Source: Rhizobium sp. CCGE 510 (lineage in GTDB: Bacteria > Pseudomonadota > Alphaproteobacteria > Rhizobiales > Rhizobiaceae). From it: a stretch of DNA of 64,000 bases. Of this stretch, positions 1-7,247 are shown piece by piece (position 1 is the first letter of the stretch; each line of letters opens with the position of its first letter). The notes under the pieces are model-generated. The model had not been told where the DNA came from and did no database searches. It was given only the letters and a program-made list of their open reading frames with translations. Both the position numbers and the translations under genes were made by a program. The stretch is from positions 124,001 through 188,000 of the forward strand of contig NZ_AEYF01000029.1 in assembly GCF_000292525.1 (NCBI RefSeq), written 5' to 3'.

Positions 1-114
1 CGCGATGCCGCGTCCCATCTCGATCACCGCGTGTTCCAAGAAATAGGCGATCGCTGCAACGACAAGTGCCGCGACCAGAAACTTCTCTTCGTTCAGGCGT
101 GACGCAATCCCCAA
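1..114 (-). CDS. Membrane protein, N-terminal part only (cut by window edge)
   Basis: The reverse strand opens with a TTG codon at 112-114, preceded by AGGAG seven bases upstream. It reads 38 codons to the window edge without a stop. The visible N-terminus has a short charged stretch (RLNEEK) and then a hydrophobic run of about 16 residues (FLVAALVVAAIAYFLE), so a membrane anchor is likely. I do not recognise the family from this fragment. The start is supported only by the ribosome-binding site. Confidence 0.45.
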   Translation of the reverse strand, partial: MGIASRLNEEKFLVAALVVAAIAYFLEHAVIEMGRGIA

Positions 115-344
115 GCTTCAGCTCCTGTCCCGATTCATGCGTCTTATCTAAGTCACTGATTCCGCATATCAAGCAAGCGTCGATCCAGCCCCATTTGCAG
201 TCTTCGGCGTTTAATGGAATACTGCTGTCATCGGGGCCGGAAAGCAGATCGCGGCGTCCTCGAATTCTCGTCAAGCGGCCGCGATGATCCGGATCCTGTC
301 CGGAAGCGTGCGAATGCGCAACAAGAAGATGAGGAGACGAATGC

Positions 345-626
345 ATGATCAAGGTGGTCTACGAAGTCGTGCCGCATGACGGCGGTTGGGCCTACCGGCT
401 CGGAGGCGTCTATTCCGAGGCATTCCCGACCCATGCCGACGCAGTCGAAGCTGCGCGTATCGTTGCGGCCGAACAGCAGGTCGGCGGCGATTCCGCCGAG
501 ATCAGTTGGCAGGACGAGAACGGCAAGTGGCATGAGGAATATGCCGAAGGCGGCGACCGGCCGGAAACAGAGGTGGTGGACGGCCAGTGGAAGGACCGCT
601 CGGCCGAGGCCTCGCAAGGCATCTGA
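345..626 (+). CDS. Small DUF2188-like protein
   Basis: This is a 93-residue protein with a good ribosome-binding site (GAGGAG about ten bases before the ATG). The N-terminal half (VVPHDGGWAYRLGGVYSEAFPTHADAVEAARIVAAEQQ) has the layout of the DUF2188 family: a beta strand, a GGW turn, then a helix that begins at the THADAVEAA stretch. The tail is acidic and rich in Trp. No enzymatic residues are evident and the function is unknown. It stands alone, convergent with the GrpB-family gene that follows on the other strand. Family assignment is from memory of the motif pattern. Confidence 0.7.
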   Translation: MIKVVYEVVPHDGGWAYRLGGVYSEAFPTHADAVEAARIVAAEQQVGGDSAEISWQDENGKWHEEYAEGGDRPETEVVDGQWKDRSAEASQGI

Positions 627-629
627 AGC

Positions 630-1145
630 CTAATCGTCGCCCGTTAAAGCCCGCGCGACGATCGTGTCGACGAATTCGCGTTTGTGCGCGGTATAGTGAT
701 CGCCGTCCATTCTGAATTCGGCTGCCAGCCTGCGTTTGAGCGCGGCATACGCGGTCGCCGCTTGCGGATGCGCGATAAGATTATCCCGGAAAGCCAGCCT
801 GTTTCGATGCGTGCCATTGCCGATCGGGCAGAGGTAGACGCGCTCCCGCGGCACGGAGCCTCTTGATAAAAATGCCCAGACCTCGTCGTCATAACGATTG
901 CCGCGCGGTTCGTAGCCTTTTGCCAGAAGCACATCGGTAGCATGCTCAATGTGCCCAAGGCCGGGAAGAACGATGTCGATATCGATCAGCGGTTTGGCAC
1001 TCATGCCTGATATGGACGTGCTGCCGATGTGATCGATGGTCAGCGCCTGCGGCAGCAAGGCGAGTAACCTGGCGTGGATGCGCCGGAACGCCTCTGGCCA
1101 TTGCGGATCGTAGGGCACGAGTTCAACCGGATCGTGGGTCATCAT
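630..1145 (-). CDS. GrpB/UPF0157 family protein (nucleotidyltransferase-fold)
   Basis: This 171-residue protein shows the hallmarks of the GrpB family: VELVPYDPQWPEAF near the N-terminus, the nucleotidyltransferase-like block DHIGSTSISGMSAKPLIDIDIV at about 38-60, and a C-terminal Y..LK..LA.....D...Y...K..FV helix. The IGSTSI and D-I-D positions match the metal-binding strand of the fold. The biological substrate is not established for most members. The gene begins with two Met codons in a row and either could be the start. It converges on the preceding DUF2188-like gene with only three bases between their stops. Confidence 0.85.
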   Translation of the reverse strand: MMTHDPVELVPYDPQWPEAFRRIHARLLALLPQALTIDHIGSTSISGMSAKPLIDIDIVLPGLGHIEHATDVLLAKGYEPRGNRYDDEVWAFLSRGSVPRERVYLCPIGNGTHRNRLAFRDNLIAHPQAATAYAALKRRLAAEFRMDGDHYTAHKREFVDTIVARALTGDD

Positions 1146-1184
1146 CTTCTTTCGCTACAGCGCCCGCGTCCGATAGGACCGGTA

Positions 1185-1292
1185 CTAAAGCGCGTCGCGA
1201 TCTTCCGGATTCACTCCTCGCGCTTTAGGTCTTTGTTTCTACGCATGTCGTTGGCGCAAAACCGCTGCACACTTTTGCGCGACATGCTTTAG
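1185..1292. repeat. RIME-like intergenic mosaic element
   Basis: An intergenic palindromic element of about 108 bases starts with AAAGCGCGTCGCG, has an internal TCGCGCTTTAGGTCTTTG block and ends with GCGCGACATGCTTTAG. The arms GCGCGTCGCG/CGCGCTTT and GCATGTCG/CGACATGC form two hairpins. The same layout recurs at 18,387-18,492, which supports a dispersed repeat family. It matches my memory of Rhizobium-specific intergenic mosaic elements. Confidence 0.75.
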
Positions 1293-1353
1293 ATGCTCAA
1301 TCGCGTTGAATTTGCGCATGATTCTTTGCGAAAATCGATCCCGGATTTGGACG

Positions 1354-2217
1354 TTATGTGCTGGTCGAATATCGGTGATAGTCCTGTAGCCCTTTGACCA
1401 GTGCGTCGAAGGTGGCGCGGCAGCGCGGCGAGGACTTCAGGCTCTCATGCATCGCCACCCACGTGCCGAGAGGTAGACCGAAAGCATCCGGCAGCACGTG
1501 CACCAGATCGGAATTTCCCCGCGCAAGTCCGATCTGGCAGAGACCGATGCCGGCGCCGGCGCGGACTGCGGCAAGCTGGGCGAGATTGCTGTCGGTCCTG
1601 TAGGAGAAGTTGATGCCGGGAACCGCGTAGCGCTTCATTACCATACGGACATAGGCCGTCTGCCGATCGAAGCCGATGAGCCTATGGTTTGCGAGGTCAG
1701 CCAAGGTTTGCGGAATGCCGTGTCGTTCGAGATAGCGGCGATGGGCATGGAAGCCGAGCGGGATATCGTCAATGCGGCGCACGACGAGCGCACCCTGCTG
1801 CGGCTCTGCCATGCGCACGGCGATATCGGCTCCGCGGTTCACCAGATCCTCGGTCATATCGGAAGCCGAGAGCTCGATCTGGAGTTCAGGATAGGCCTCC
1901 TGCAGCGGTCCGAGAATCCCAGGCAATACTTCGACGGCGATGACTTCGCTGGCGCTGACCCTGACAGTTCCAGCCACCCGCTCGCGCTGGCCGGATGCGG
2001 TGCGCGACAGAGCGGCGGTGGTTGCCGCCAGAGTTTCGGCATAGGGCTTCAGCGCCAGCGCGGCGTCGGTCGGCAACAGGCCGTTCGGGGATCGGGTGAA
2101 GAGCTTAGCGCCAATTGCTACCTCGAGTGCATTAATATGGCGGCCAATGGTCGGTTGCGTTAGTCCGAGTTCGCGGGCAGCGGCTGAAAGCGAACCCTGC
2201 TGGAGCACGGTCAGGAA
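1354..2217 (-). pseudogene. LysR-family regulator lacking its N-terminus
   Basis: The reading frame encodes most of a LysR-type regulator: helix-turn-helix (SLSAAARELGLTQPTIGRHINALE), linker, and the full periplasmic-binding-protein-like effector domain ending in YHRYSTST. Homologous sequence can be followed only to the residues FLTV (2217). Normal members have about 10-15 more residues (M..WDxLRxF), and here an in-frame TAG lies four codons further upstream instead. The first possible start is the GTG coding the V of FLTV, which would leave an incomplete winged helix. The break coincides with the start of an epimerase remnant on the other strand, so a deletion probably removed both 5' ends. 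A non-functional gene is most likely. Confidence 0.75.
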
Positions 2218-2218
2218 A

Positions 2219-2407
2219 CTGCGCTATCTCTGGACGGTGCCGTTGCGGATGAGGAACAGCAAGCTGGTTGCGGAACTCGGCAAGGAGCCGCAGACGCCGA
2301 TCGACGAGGCGGTCGGGGCTTCGCTGCTGGCGCTCGGCTGCCTGCCTGAATCGCATCGTGACCCGGCGACCGGTTTGATTGCGCCTTCGCCTGAGAATGC
2401 GGGTTAA
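2219..2407 (+). pseudogene. C-terminal remnant of an NAD(P)-dependent epimerase/dehydrogenase
   Basis: An open frame running into a TAA at 2405-2407 encodes about 62 residues beginning LRYLWTVPLRMRNSKLVAEL and continuing GKEPQTPIDEAV. This looks like the C-terminal segment of an atypical short-chain NAD-dependent epimerase/dehydratase of the kind that is often divergent from a LysR gene. No nucleotide-binding domain or start is present. The fragment begins within two bases of where the decapitated LysR gene ends, so both are the two sides of one deletion. The stop overlaps the stop of the convergent phosphotransferase gene. Family call is by recollection of the motif. Confidence 0.6.
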
Positions 2408-3204
2408 GCCTCTAGTTCAGCGAGCGCGAGCCGGGCGACTGTCAGAGCCGTCTCCGCCTGTCGCGTGTTTGCGTCGCCGAGGAACCAAGCGGCGGAAAGG
2501 CCGGAATAGGCGGCAATCCATCGCAGCAGCCGTTTTGACTCGAGCCGGGCCTCGGCCGAAACGACGGCGAGCTGGCGGCGGAAACGAGCGGGATCGGTGA
2601 TAACAGGCAGTTCCTCATTGGCGAAGATATTGGCGAAATCGAAGCCACGCTCGCCATGCAGCCGCTTCGGATCGATCGCCAGCCAGCCGCGCGCCTCGAA
2701 GTCGAGAATGTTCTCGTGATGAATATCGCCATGTAGGACGGTGAGGTCGCGCTGGTCGGCGAGCAGGGCGTCGGCAATCGCCGAGCAGATGGCCAGCGTG
2801 CCGCCATGTTTTTGCGCTGCCGGTTCCAGATCGCGGAACCAGCGGGTGAGGGGCACGGGGTCAGGAAGCGGTTTTTCGCGCGGCGCATGCAGTCGTGCCG
2901 CCGTCCGGCAGAGGATGCGGCTCGCCTCGTCGTCCTCGCCATTCATCGCCATGGCAAGCAGCGAACGTTTTCCCATCGCCCTTTCCAAAAGCACGGCGTC
3001 GCCTTCCTGGGCATAGACATGGGCTGCACCATCACCATCCCACCATTGCATCAAAAGCGCGCCGTATCGTTCGTCAGTATCGGCGGCGACTTTCAGCATG
3101 GCGGGCTTCTCCTGCCAAAGGACCGGCAGCAGGTGGCTCGAATGGGTGATGATGGGTTCGCCGTCTGATATCAGCGACCAGCGATCAAGATGGGGAGCGA
3201 ACAT
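2404..3204 (-). CDS. Aminoglycoside phosphotransferase family protein, APH(6)-like
   Basis: This is a protein of about 266 residues with the kinase catalytic motif LHGDIHHENIL and the metal-binding AIDPKRLHGERGFDFAN segment, typical of streptomycin 6-kinase-like APH(6) proteins. These enzymes use ATP to phosphorylate streptomycin-type aminoglycosides. Chromosomal rhizobial members may have other physiological substrates. I start it at the ATG at 3202-3204 (MFAPHLDRW), seven bases after AGGGTG; an upstream in-frame GTG is less well placed. It follows an OYE gene on the same strand but a strong hairpin separates the two, so it is likely transcribed on its own. Confidence 0.8.
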   Translation of the reverse strand: MFAPHLDRWSLISDGEPIITHSSHLLPVLWQEKPAMLKVAADTDERYGALLMQWWDGDGAAHVYAQEGDAVLLERAMGKRSLLAMAMNGEDDEASRILCRTAARLHAPREKPLPDPVPLTRWFRDLEPAAQKHGGTLAICSAIADALLADQRDLTVLHGDIHHENILDFEARGWLAIDPKRLHGERGFDFANIFANEELPVITDPARFRRQLAVVSAEARLESKRLLRWIAAYSGLSAAWFLGDANTRQAETALTVARLALAELEA

Positions 3205-3237
3205 GATGGCACCCTGCAGAGACACGTCGGAAATGGA

Positions 3238-3258
3238 AATCCCGCCTTTCGGCGGGAT
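3238..3258. terminator. Intrinsic terminator hairpin between OYE and APH genes
   Basis: A perfect hairpin ATCCCGCC-TTTC-GGCGGGAT lies between the stop of the minus-strand OYE gene (3279) and the start of the next minus-strand gene. It probably ends the arsR-MFS-OYE transcript, although the following T run is short. Confidence 0.6.
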
Positions 3259-3278
3259 TCGCGTTGGCGTGGAAAGGC

Positions 3279-4403
3279 TCAGGCGACCTTTTCGAGGACG
3301 GGGTAATCGACATAACCCTTGGCGGTGCCGCCATAGAAGGTCGACTGGTCCGGCGTGTTGAGCGGCAGGTTCTTCGCCAGCCGTTCGACCAGATCGGGAT
3401 TGGCGATGAAGGGCTTGCCGAAGGCGACGAGATCGGCGCGGCCGCTTCCGACGGCGTCGATCGCTAGTTCCCGATCATAGCCGTTGTTGACCATCCAGTC
3501 GGCCTTGCCGCCGGCCGTTTCATAAGCCTGGCGCAACGCCTTATAGTCGAAGGACGGATTGTCGCCCTGGCGGTAGTCGCGATCGCCGCCGGTCTGGCCT
3601 TCAATCACATGGATATAGGCGAGGTCGTATTTTGCCAGACCTTCGACGACATGGGTGAAGGTCGCCTGCGGATCGGAATCGTAGCTTTCACCCGACGGCG
3701 TCACCGGTGAGATGCGGATCGCAGTGCGGCCTGCGCCGACTTCGTTCACTACGGCATCGACGACCTCGAAGGTCAGACGGGTGCGGTTTTCGATCGAGCC
3801 GCCATATTGGTCGGTACGGTCGTTGACGCCGTCACGGATGAACTGGTCGAGCAGGTAGCCGTTGGCGCCATGGATCTCGACGCCGTCGAAGCCGGCGTCG
3901 ATCGCCGCACGAGCGGCCTTGCGGTAATCTTCGATGATACCGGGGATTTCGGCGGTTTCCAGCGCGCGTGGCTCGGAGGTGTCGGCAAAGCTGCCGCTGC
4001 CGTCGCCGTTGACCAGATAGGTCTTGGCCTTGGCGAGGCGGTCGGTCGAGGAGACCGGCTTGCCGCCGTTCGGCTGCAGCGTCGTGTGCGAGATGCGGCC
4101 GACGTGCCACATCTGGACGACGATCTTACCGCCTCCTGTATGGACCGCATCGGTTACGCGCTTCCAGCCGTCGAGTGCCTCTTTGGTGTAAAGGCCGGGC
4201 ACGTTGGCGTAACCTTGGCCCTGATGGGTGATCGCGGTCGCTTCGGTGATGATCAGGCCAGCCGTGGCACGCTGGCGGTAATATTCGACATTGAGGTCGT
4301 TCGGGATGGCGCCCGGCGAGCGGTTGCGGGTGAGCGGCGCCATGACGATGCGGTTCTTGACGGTGATGTCGCCAACCTTGGTGGGTTCGAAAAGCTTGGC
4401 CAT
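3279..4403 (-). CDS. Old Yellow Enzyme family alkene reductase (NemA-like)
   Basis: This 374-residue flavoprotein of the OYE class starts MAKLFEPTKVGDITVKNRIVMAPLTRNRS. It carries the substrate-binding G..I..Q.WH.GR block (KIVVQMWHVGRISH), the FDGVEIHGANGYLLDQF segment and the FMN-binding GRADLVAFGKPFIANPDLVERL tail. Such enzymes reduce activated C=C bonds (N-ethylmaleimide, 2-cyclohexenone, nitro-esters) with NAD(P)H. It is the last gene of a minus-strand operon after an ArsR regulator and an MFS exporter, which suggests a response to reactive electrophiles. Length and motifs are all normal. The exact natural substrate cannot be told from sequence. Confidence 0.92.
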   Translation of the reverse strand: MAKLFEPTKVGDITVKNRIVMAPLTRNRSPGAIPNDLNVEYYRQRATAGLIITEATAITHQGQGYANVPGLYTKEALDGWKRVTDAVHTGGGKIVVQMWHVGRISHTTLQPNGGKPVSSTDRLAKAKTYLVNGDGSGSFADTSEPRALETAEIPGIIEDYRKAARAAIDAGFDGVEIHGANGYLLDQFIRDGVNDRTDQYGGSIENRTRLTFEVVDAVVNEVGAGRTAIRISPVTPSGESYDSDPQATFTHVVEGLAKYDLAYIHVIEGQTGGDRDYRQGDNPSFDYKALRQAYETAGGKADWMVNNGYDRELAIDAVGSGRADLVAFGKPFIANPDLVERLAKNLPLNTPDQSTFYGGTAKGYVDYPVLEKVA

Positions 4404-4428
4404 GATGGTCCTTTCTTTTGCGGGAGGA

Positions 4429-5595
4429 TCACTCGGCAGGGGCGAGGGCGGCTCGGCCCCTGGCGGAGAGATAGGTGAGCACCGTCGCGCCGAGGCCGAT
4501 CAGGGCCATCAGGGCTGCGGCGAGCGGAACGCGGGTGAGATCGAAGCCGGCATCGATGACGAGACCGCCAACCCAGGCGCCGAGCGCATTGCCGGTGTTG
4601 AAGGCGCCGATATTAATGGTTGAAACCAGGTTCGGGGCGTCCTTGCCGAAGCCGACGACGCCGACCTGGAGCGCCGGCACGGCAGCGAAACTTGCGAGTG
4701 CCCAGAGGAAGAGCGTGATCTCCGCCGGGATGAAGAACCGGCTGGTATAGCTGAAGACGATCGAGGTGAGGGCGATGGCGGCGAAAACGCCGGCAAGCGT
4801 CGCGCCAAGCCGCCAGTCTGCCAGTTTGCCGCCGACGAGATTGCCGATAGTCAGCCCGAGGCCGATCAGGAACAGCGTCCAGGTGACGCCTTCCGGCGAA
4901 ACGCCGGTGACGTCGCGCAGCAGCGGAGCGATATAGGTGAAGAGGGCGAACATCGAGGCAGCGAAGAAGACGGTGGTGGAAAGCGCCAACCACAGGCGGC
5001 CGTTCTTGAGCGCCGCGATTTCGCGCAGGATACTGCCGCGTTCCTGCTGCTTATCCCTGGGCAGGATGGCGATCAGGCCGAGAATGGTGACGACGCCGAT
5101 GACGGTGACGACCCCAAAGGTGGCGCGCCAGCCATAGGCTTGGCCAATTGCGGTGCCGAGCGGTACGCCGAGAACGTTGGCAAGCGTCAGGCCGGTAAAC
5201 ATCAGTGCGACGGCACGGGCCTTGCGGTCTTCGGCAACGAGGCCGGCGGCAACGACTGAACCGATGCCGAAGAAGGCGCCGTGGCAAAGCGCGGTCACCA
5301 CGCGGGCGATCATCAGCACCCAGTAGTCGCTCGCCAGAGCGCAAAGCAGGTTGCCGGCGATGAAGAAGGCCATCAGCGCGATCAGGGCGGTGCGGCGTTT
5401 CAGCTTCGCGGTCAAAATGGCCATCACCGGGGCGCCGATCGCGACCGCCAGCGCATAACCGGTCACCAGCCATCCGGCCTGCGGGATGCTGACCGAGAGA
5501 TCGGCGGCGACCTCCGGCAACAGACCCATGATGACGAATTCGGTGGTGCCTATCGCAAACGAGCTCAAGGCGAGAACGAGGAGGGCGAGGGGCAT
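4429..5595 (-). CDS. MFS transporter, AraJ/drug efflux type
   Basis: This is a 388-residue major facilitator protein with twelve predicted membrane segments. The N-terminal MPLALLVLALSSFAIGTTEFVIMGLLPEVAADL is typical of the AraJ/YdhP/PbuE branch (DHA1-like efflux). The cytosolic loop after helix 2 (AILTAKLKRRTALI) is present. The start lies one base from the stop of the upstream arsR gene and the stop is 25 bases before the OYE gene, so the three form one operon. Export of a sugar, nucleoside or toxic organic compound is likely, and the operon context favours a toxic or electrophilic compound. Confidence 0.88.
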   Translation of the reverse strand: MPLALLVLALSSFAIGTTEFVIMGLLPEVAADLSVSIPQAGWLVTGYALAVAIGAPVMAILTAKLKRRTALIALMAFFIAGNLLCALASDYWVLMIARVVTALCHGAFFGIGSVVAAGLVAEDRKARAVALMFTGLTLANVLGVPLGTAIGQAYGWRATFGVVTVIGVVTILGLIAILPRDKQQERGSILREIAALKNGRLWLALSTTVFFAASMFALFTYIAPLLRDVTGVSPEGVTWTLFLIGLGLTIGNLVGGKLADWRLGATLAGVFAAIALTSIVFSYTSRFFIPAEITLFLWALASFAAVPALQVGVVGFGKDAPNLVSTINIGAFNTGNALGAWVGGLVIDAGFDLTRVPLAAALMALIGLGATVLTYLSARGRAALAPAE

Positions 5596-5596
5596 T

Positions 5597-5890
5597 CTAA
5601 AGGTCCTGCGTCAGTTGCTTCAGAAAGGCGGCGATGGTTTCTTCATTGCGCTTGTAGAAGATCCACTGTCCCACACGTTTGGTACTGACGAGGCCGGCGC
5701 GATGGAGCGTTCCCAAATGCGCCGAGACCGTCGACTGCGACAGGCCGCAGCGCTCGAACTGGCTGGCGCAGACGCCCATTTCAAATGGATGCTCCTGCGA
5801 GGGAAAATGTTGCTCTGGATTTTTCAGCCAGTTCAGAATGTCCATCCGGGCGGGATGGGCGAGTGCCTTAATGATTTCGTCTTTGTCCAT
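5597..5890 (-). CDS. ArsR-family winged-helix repressor, probably redox or electrophile sensing
   Basis: A 97-residue ArsR/SmtB-type regulator. The recognition region reads LSQSTVSAHLGTLHRAGLVSTKRVGQWIFYKRN, the standard helix-turn-helix plus wing. It lacks the ELCVCDL metal site of classical ArsR but has two cysteines at 41 and 48 just before the recognition helix, a plausible thiol sensor. It is the first gene of the operon with the MFS exporter and OYE reductase, and a 14-bp palindrome sits about 30 bases upstream of its start, so autoregulation is expected. The inducer is inferred, not seen. Confidence 0.88.
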   Translation of the reverse strand: MDKDEIIKALAHPARMDILNWLKNPEQHFPSQEHPFEMGVCASQFERCGLSQSTVSAHLGTLHRAGLVSTKRVGQWIFYKRNEETIAAFLKQLTQDL

Positions 5891-5920
5891 CGTCGTTCAC
5901 CGAACTATAAATCGTGTTCT

Positions 5921-5934
5921 ATCGATATATCGAT
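5921..5934. promoter_or_regulatory. Palindromic operator candidate for the arsR operon
   Basis: The perfect 14-bp palindrome ATCGATATATCGAT is centred about 37 bases upstream of the arsR start codon, in the promoter position expected for an autorepressor. Confidence 0.5.
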
Positions 5935-5944
5935 CGTCAGACGT

Positions 5945-6200
5945 CGATATGCAAATCACGGAGGCGTGAGGCTGCGAGTTTTATGGAGTGGGCAAATTTT
6001 GGGCAAAAAAAGAGGGCCACCGGAAAACCAGGGCCCTTGTAATTGTGAAGGTCAAAAACCTCCAGAGGGGAACAGCTAATGCGGTGGTACTGGGAGGAAA
6101 AGCCACCATGTGCATCAGCTATGAGCGATATGGTGGTTTAATGTGCAAACGGCAACCCTTATTTGTGCATGCCAGTTATGCGCTGTCCGCATAGTATGGA
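5945..6200. other. Intergenic stretch with RNA-like hairpins, no gene recognised
   Basis: This gap between arsR and lsrB holds two sizeable inverted repeats. One is GGGCC...GGCCC with an AAAA-containing loop (about 6013-6038). The other is GGTGG...CCACC around a purine-rich GGGAGGA loop (about 6081-6107). A purine loop displayed on a GC stem is a pattern seen in small regulatory RNAs and leaders. Only very short reading frames are present. I cannot name an RNA family, and no clear promoter or terminator was identified. Confidence 0.3.
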
Positions 6201-6206
6201 AATCAT

Positions 6207-6335
6207 TCCATAAATCTGGCTAGATCCGGATGATTTAAGGCCGATCCGGCCTAAAATCATCCGGATCCAAATCAAAGAAGGTGAGCATGAAGTCGACCGA
6301 AAACCGCGCACACTTTCGGCATCATGCTCTAGAAG
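6207..6335. repeat. Mosaic palindromic element downstream of lsrB
   Basis: It starts with a nearly perfect nested palindrome at 6223-6267: 14-base arms GATCCGGATGATTT / AAATCATCCGGATC enclosing AGGCCG..CGGCCT. It then continues with GGTGAGCATGAAGTCG...TTTCGGCATCATGCTCTAG, whose GAGCATGA/TCATGCTC arms form a second hairpin. The two-hairpin design resembles the RIME elements at 1.2 kb and 18.4 kb with different sequence blocks, suggesting a related rhizobial repeat. It could also stop lsrB transcription. Confidence 0.6.
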
Positions 6336-7225
6336 TTCCAATTTCTGGCCTTGCTGACGATGAAATCGCGAAAAGCTTTCAGCTTGGCGGCGTTCTTGAT
6401 CTCATCGGGATAGCAGAAATAGGTGTCGAAGGAGGGAACGTCGGCATTGATCGCCAGCTGAATCAGACCCGGGTCGCGGCCAACGATGTAATCAGGCAGG
6501 CAGGCGACGCCGATGCCGAGCAGGGCGGCGCGCTTGATCGAGGTCTGGCTGTTGATCTGCAGATGCGGGATACGCTTGTTGTCTGACGAGCGGCCGGCGA
6601 CCTCCAGCCAGTTGACGTCGAGCAGGTAACTCGGTGCCGGCTCGCCGAAAGTGATGATGCGGTGATTGTCGAGATCCTCGATCTTCTGCGGCTCGCCATG
6701 GCGATTGATGTAGGAGGGGGCGGCATAGACGTGCATGTGCACGGTGAAGAGCTTGCGCTGGATGAGGTCGGATTGCTGCGGCTGGCGCAGGCGGATTGCG
6801 CAGTCGGCATGGCGCATGTTCACATCCACTTCCTCGTTGTCGAGGATCAGCTGGATCTGCACATCGGGATAGAGCTGCAGGAATTCCTGGATCTTGTCGG
6901 TCAGCCAGCCCTGGCCGAGGCCGACGGTCGTCGTCACACGCAGCTTCCCGGACGGCGTCTCGTTCGTCTCGGTGAGCTGCATCTTCACGGTTTCGAGCTT
7001 CAGCAGCACGTCATGGGCGGTGCGGTAAAGCAGTTCGCCCTGTTCCGTCAGGATCAGCCCGCGCGCATGGCGATGAAACAGCTTGGTGCCGACATCCTGC
7101 TCCAGCGCGCTGACCTGGCGGCTGATGGCGGATTGGGACAGATGCAGTTTATCCGCCGCATGCGTGAACGAACCCGCCTCGGCAGCTGCGTGAAAAATAC
7201 GCAGCTTGTCCCAATCCAATGGCAT
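6329..7225 (-). CDS. lsrB: LysR-type regulator LsrB
   Basis: A 298-residue LysR regulator starting MPLDWDKLRIFHAAAEAGSF, with the helix-turn-helix KLHLSQSAISRQVSALEQDVG and a full effector domain. The start at 7225 follows a strong GGTGGGGGA signal; an earlier ATG five codons upstream is less likely. The gene sits directly downstream of trxB, with lrp divergent beyond, the arrangement I recall for S. meliloti lsrB, a regulator linked to LPS synthesis and redox balance. Three cysteines are in the effector domain (DCAIRL at 142, GVACLPDY, YFCYPDE), in line with reports of cysteine-based sensing by LsrB. The symbol rests on synteny and sequence pattern together. Confidence 0.82.
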   Translation of the reverse strand: MPLDWDKLRIFHAAAEAGSFTHAADKLHLSQSAISRQVSALEQDVGTKLFHRHARGLILTEQGELLYRTAHDVLLKLETVKMQLTETNETPSGKLRVTTTVGLGQGWLTDKIQEFLQLYPDVQIQLILDNEEVDVNMRHADCAIRLRQPQQSDLIQRKLFTVHMHVYAAPSYINRHGEPQKIEDLDNHRIITFGEPAPSYLLDVNWLEVAGRSSDNKRIPHLQINSQTSIKRAALLGIGVACLPDYIVGRDPGLIQLAINADVPSFDTYFCYPDEIKNAAKLKAFRDFIVSKARNWNF

Positions 7226-7247
7226 TCCCCCACCCCTCATGCCGATC

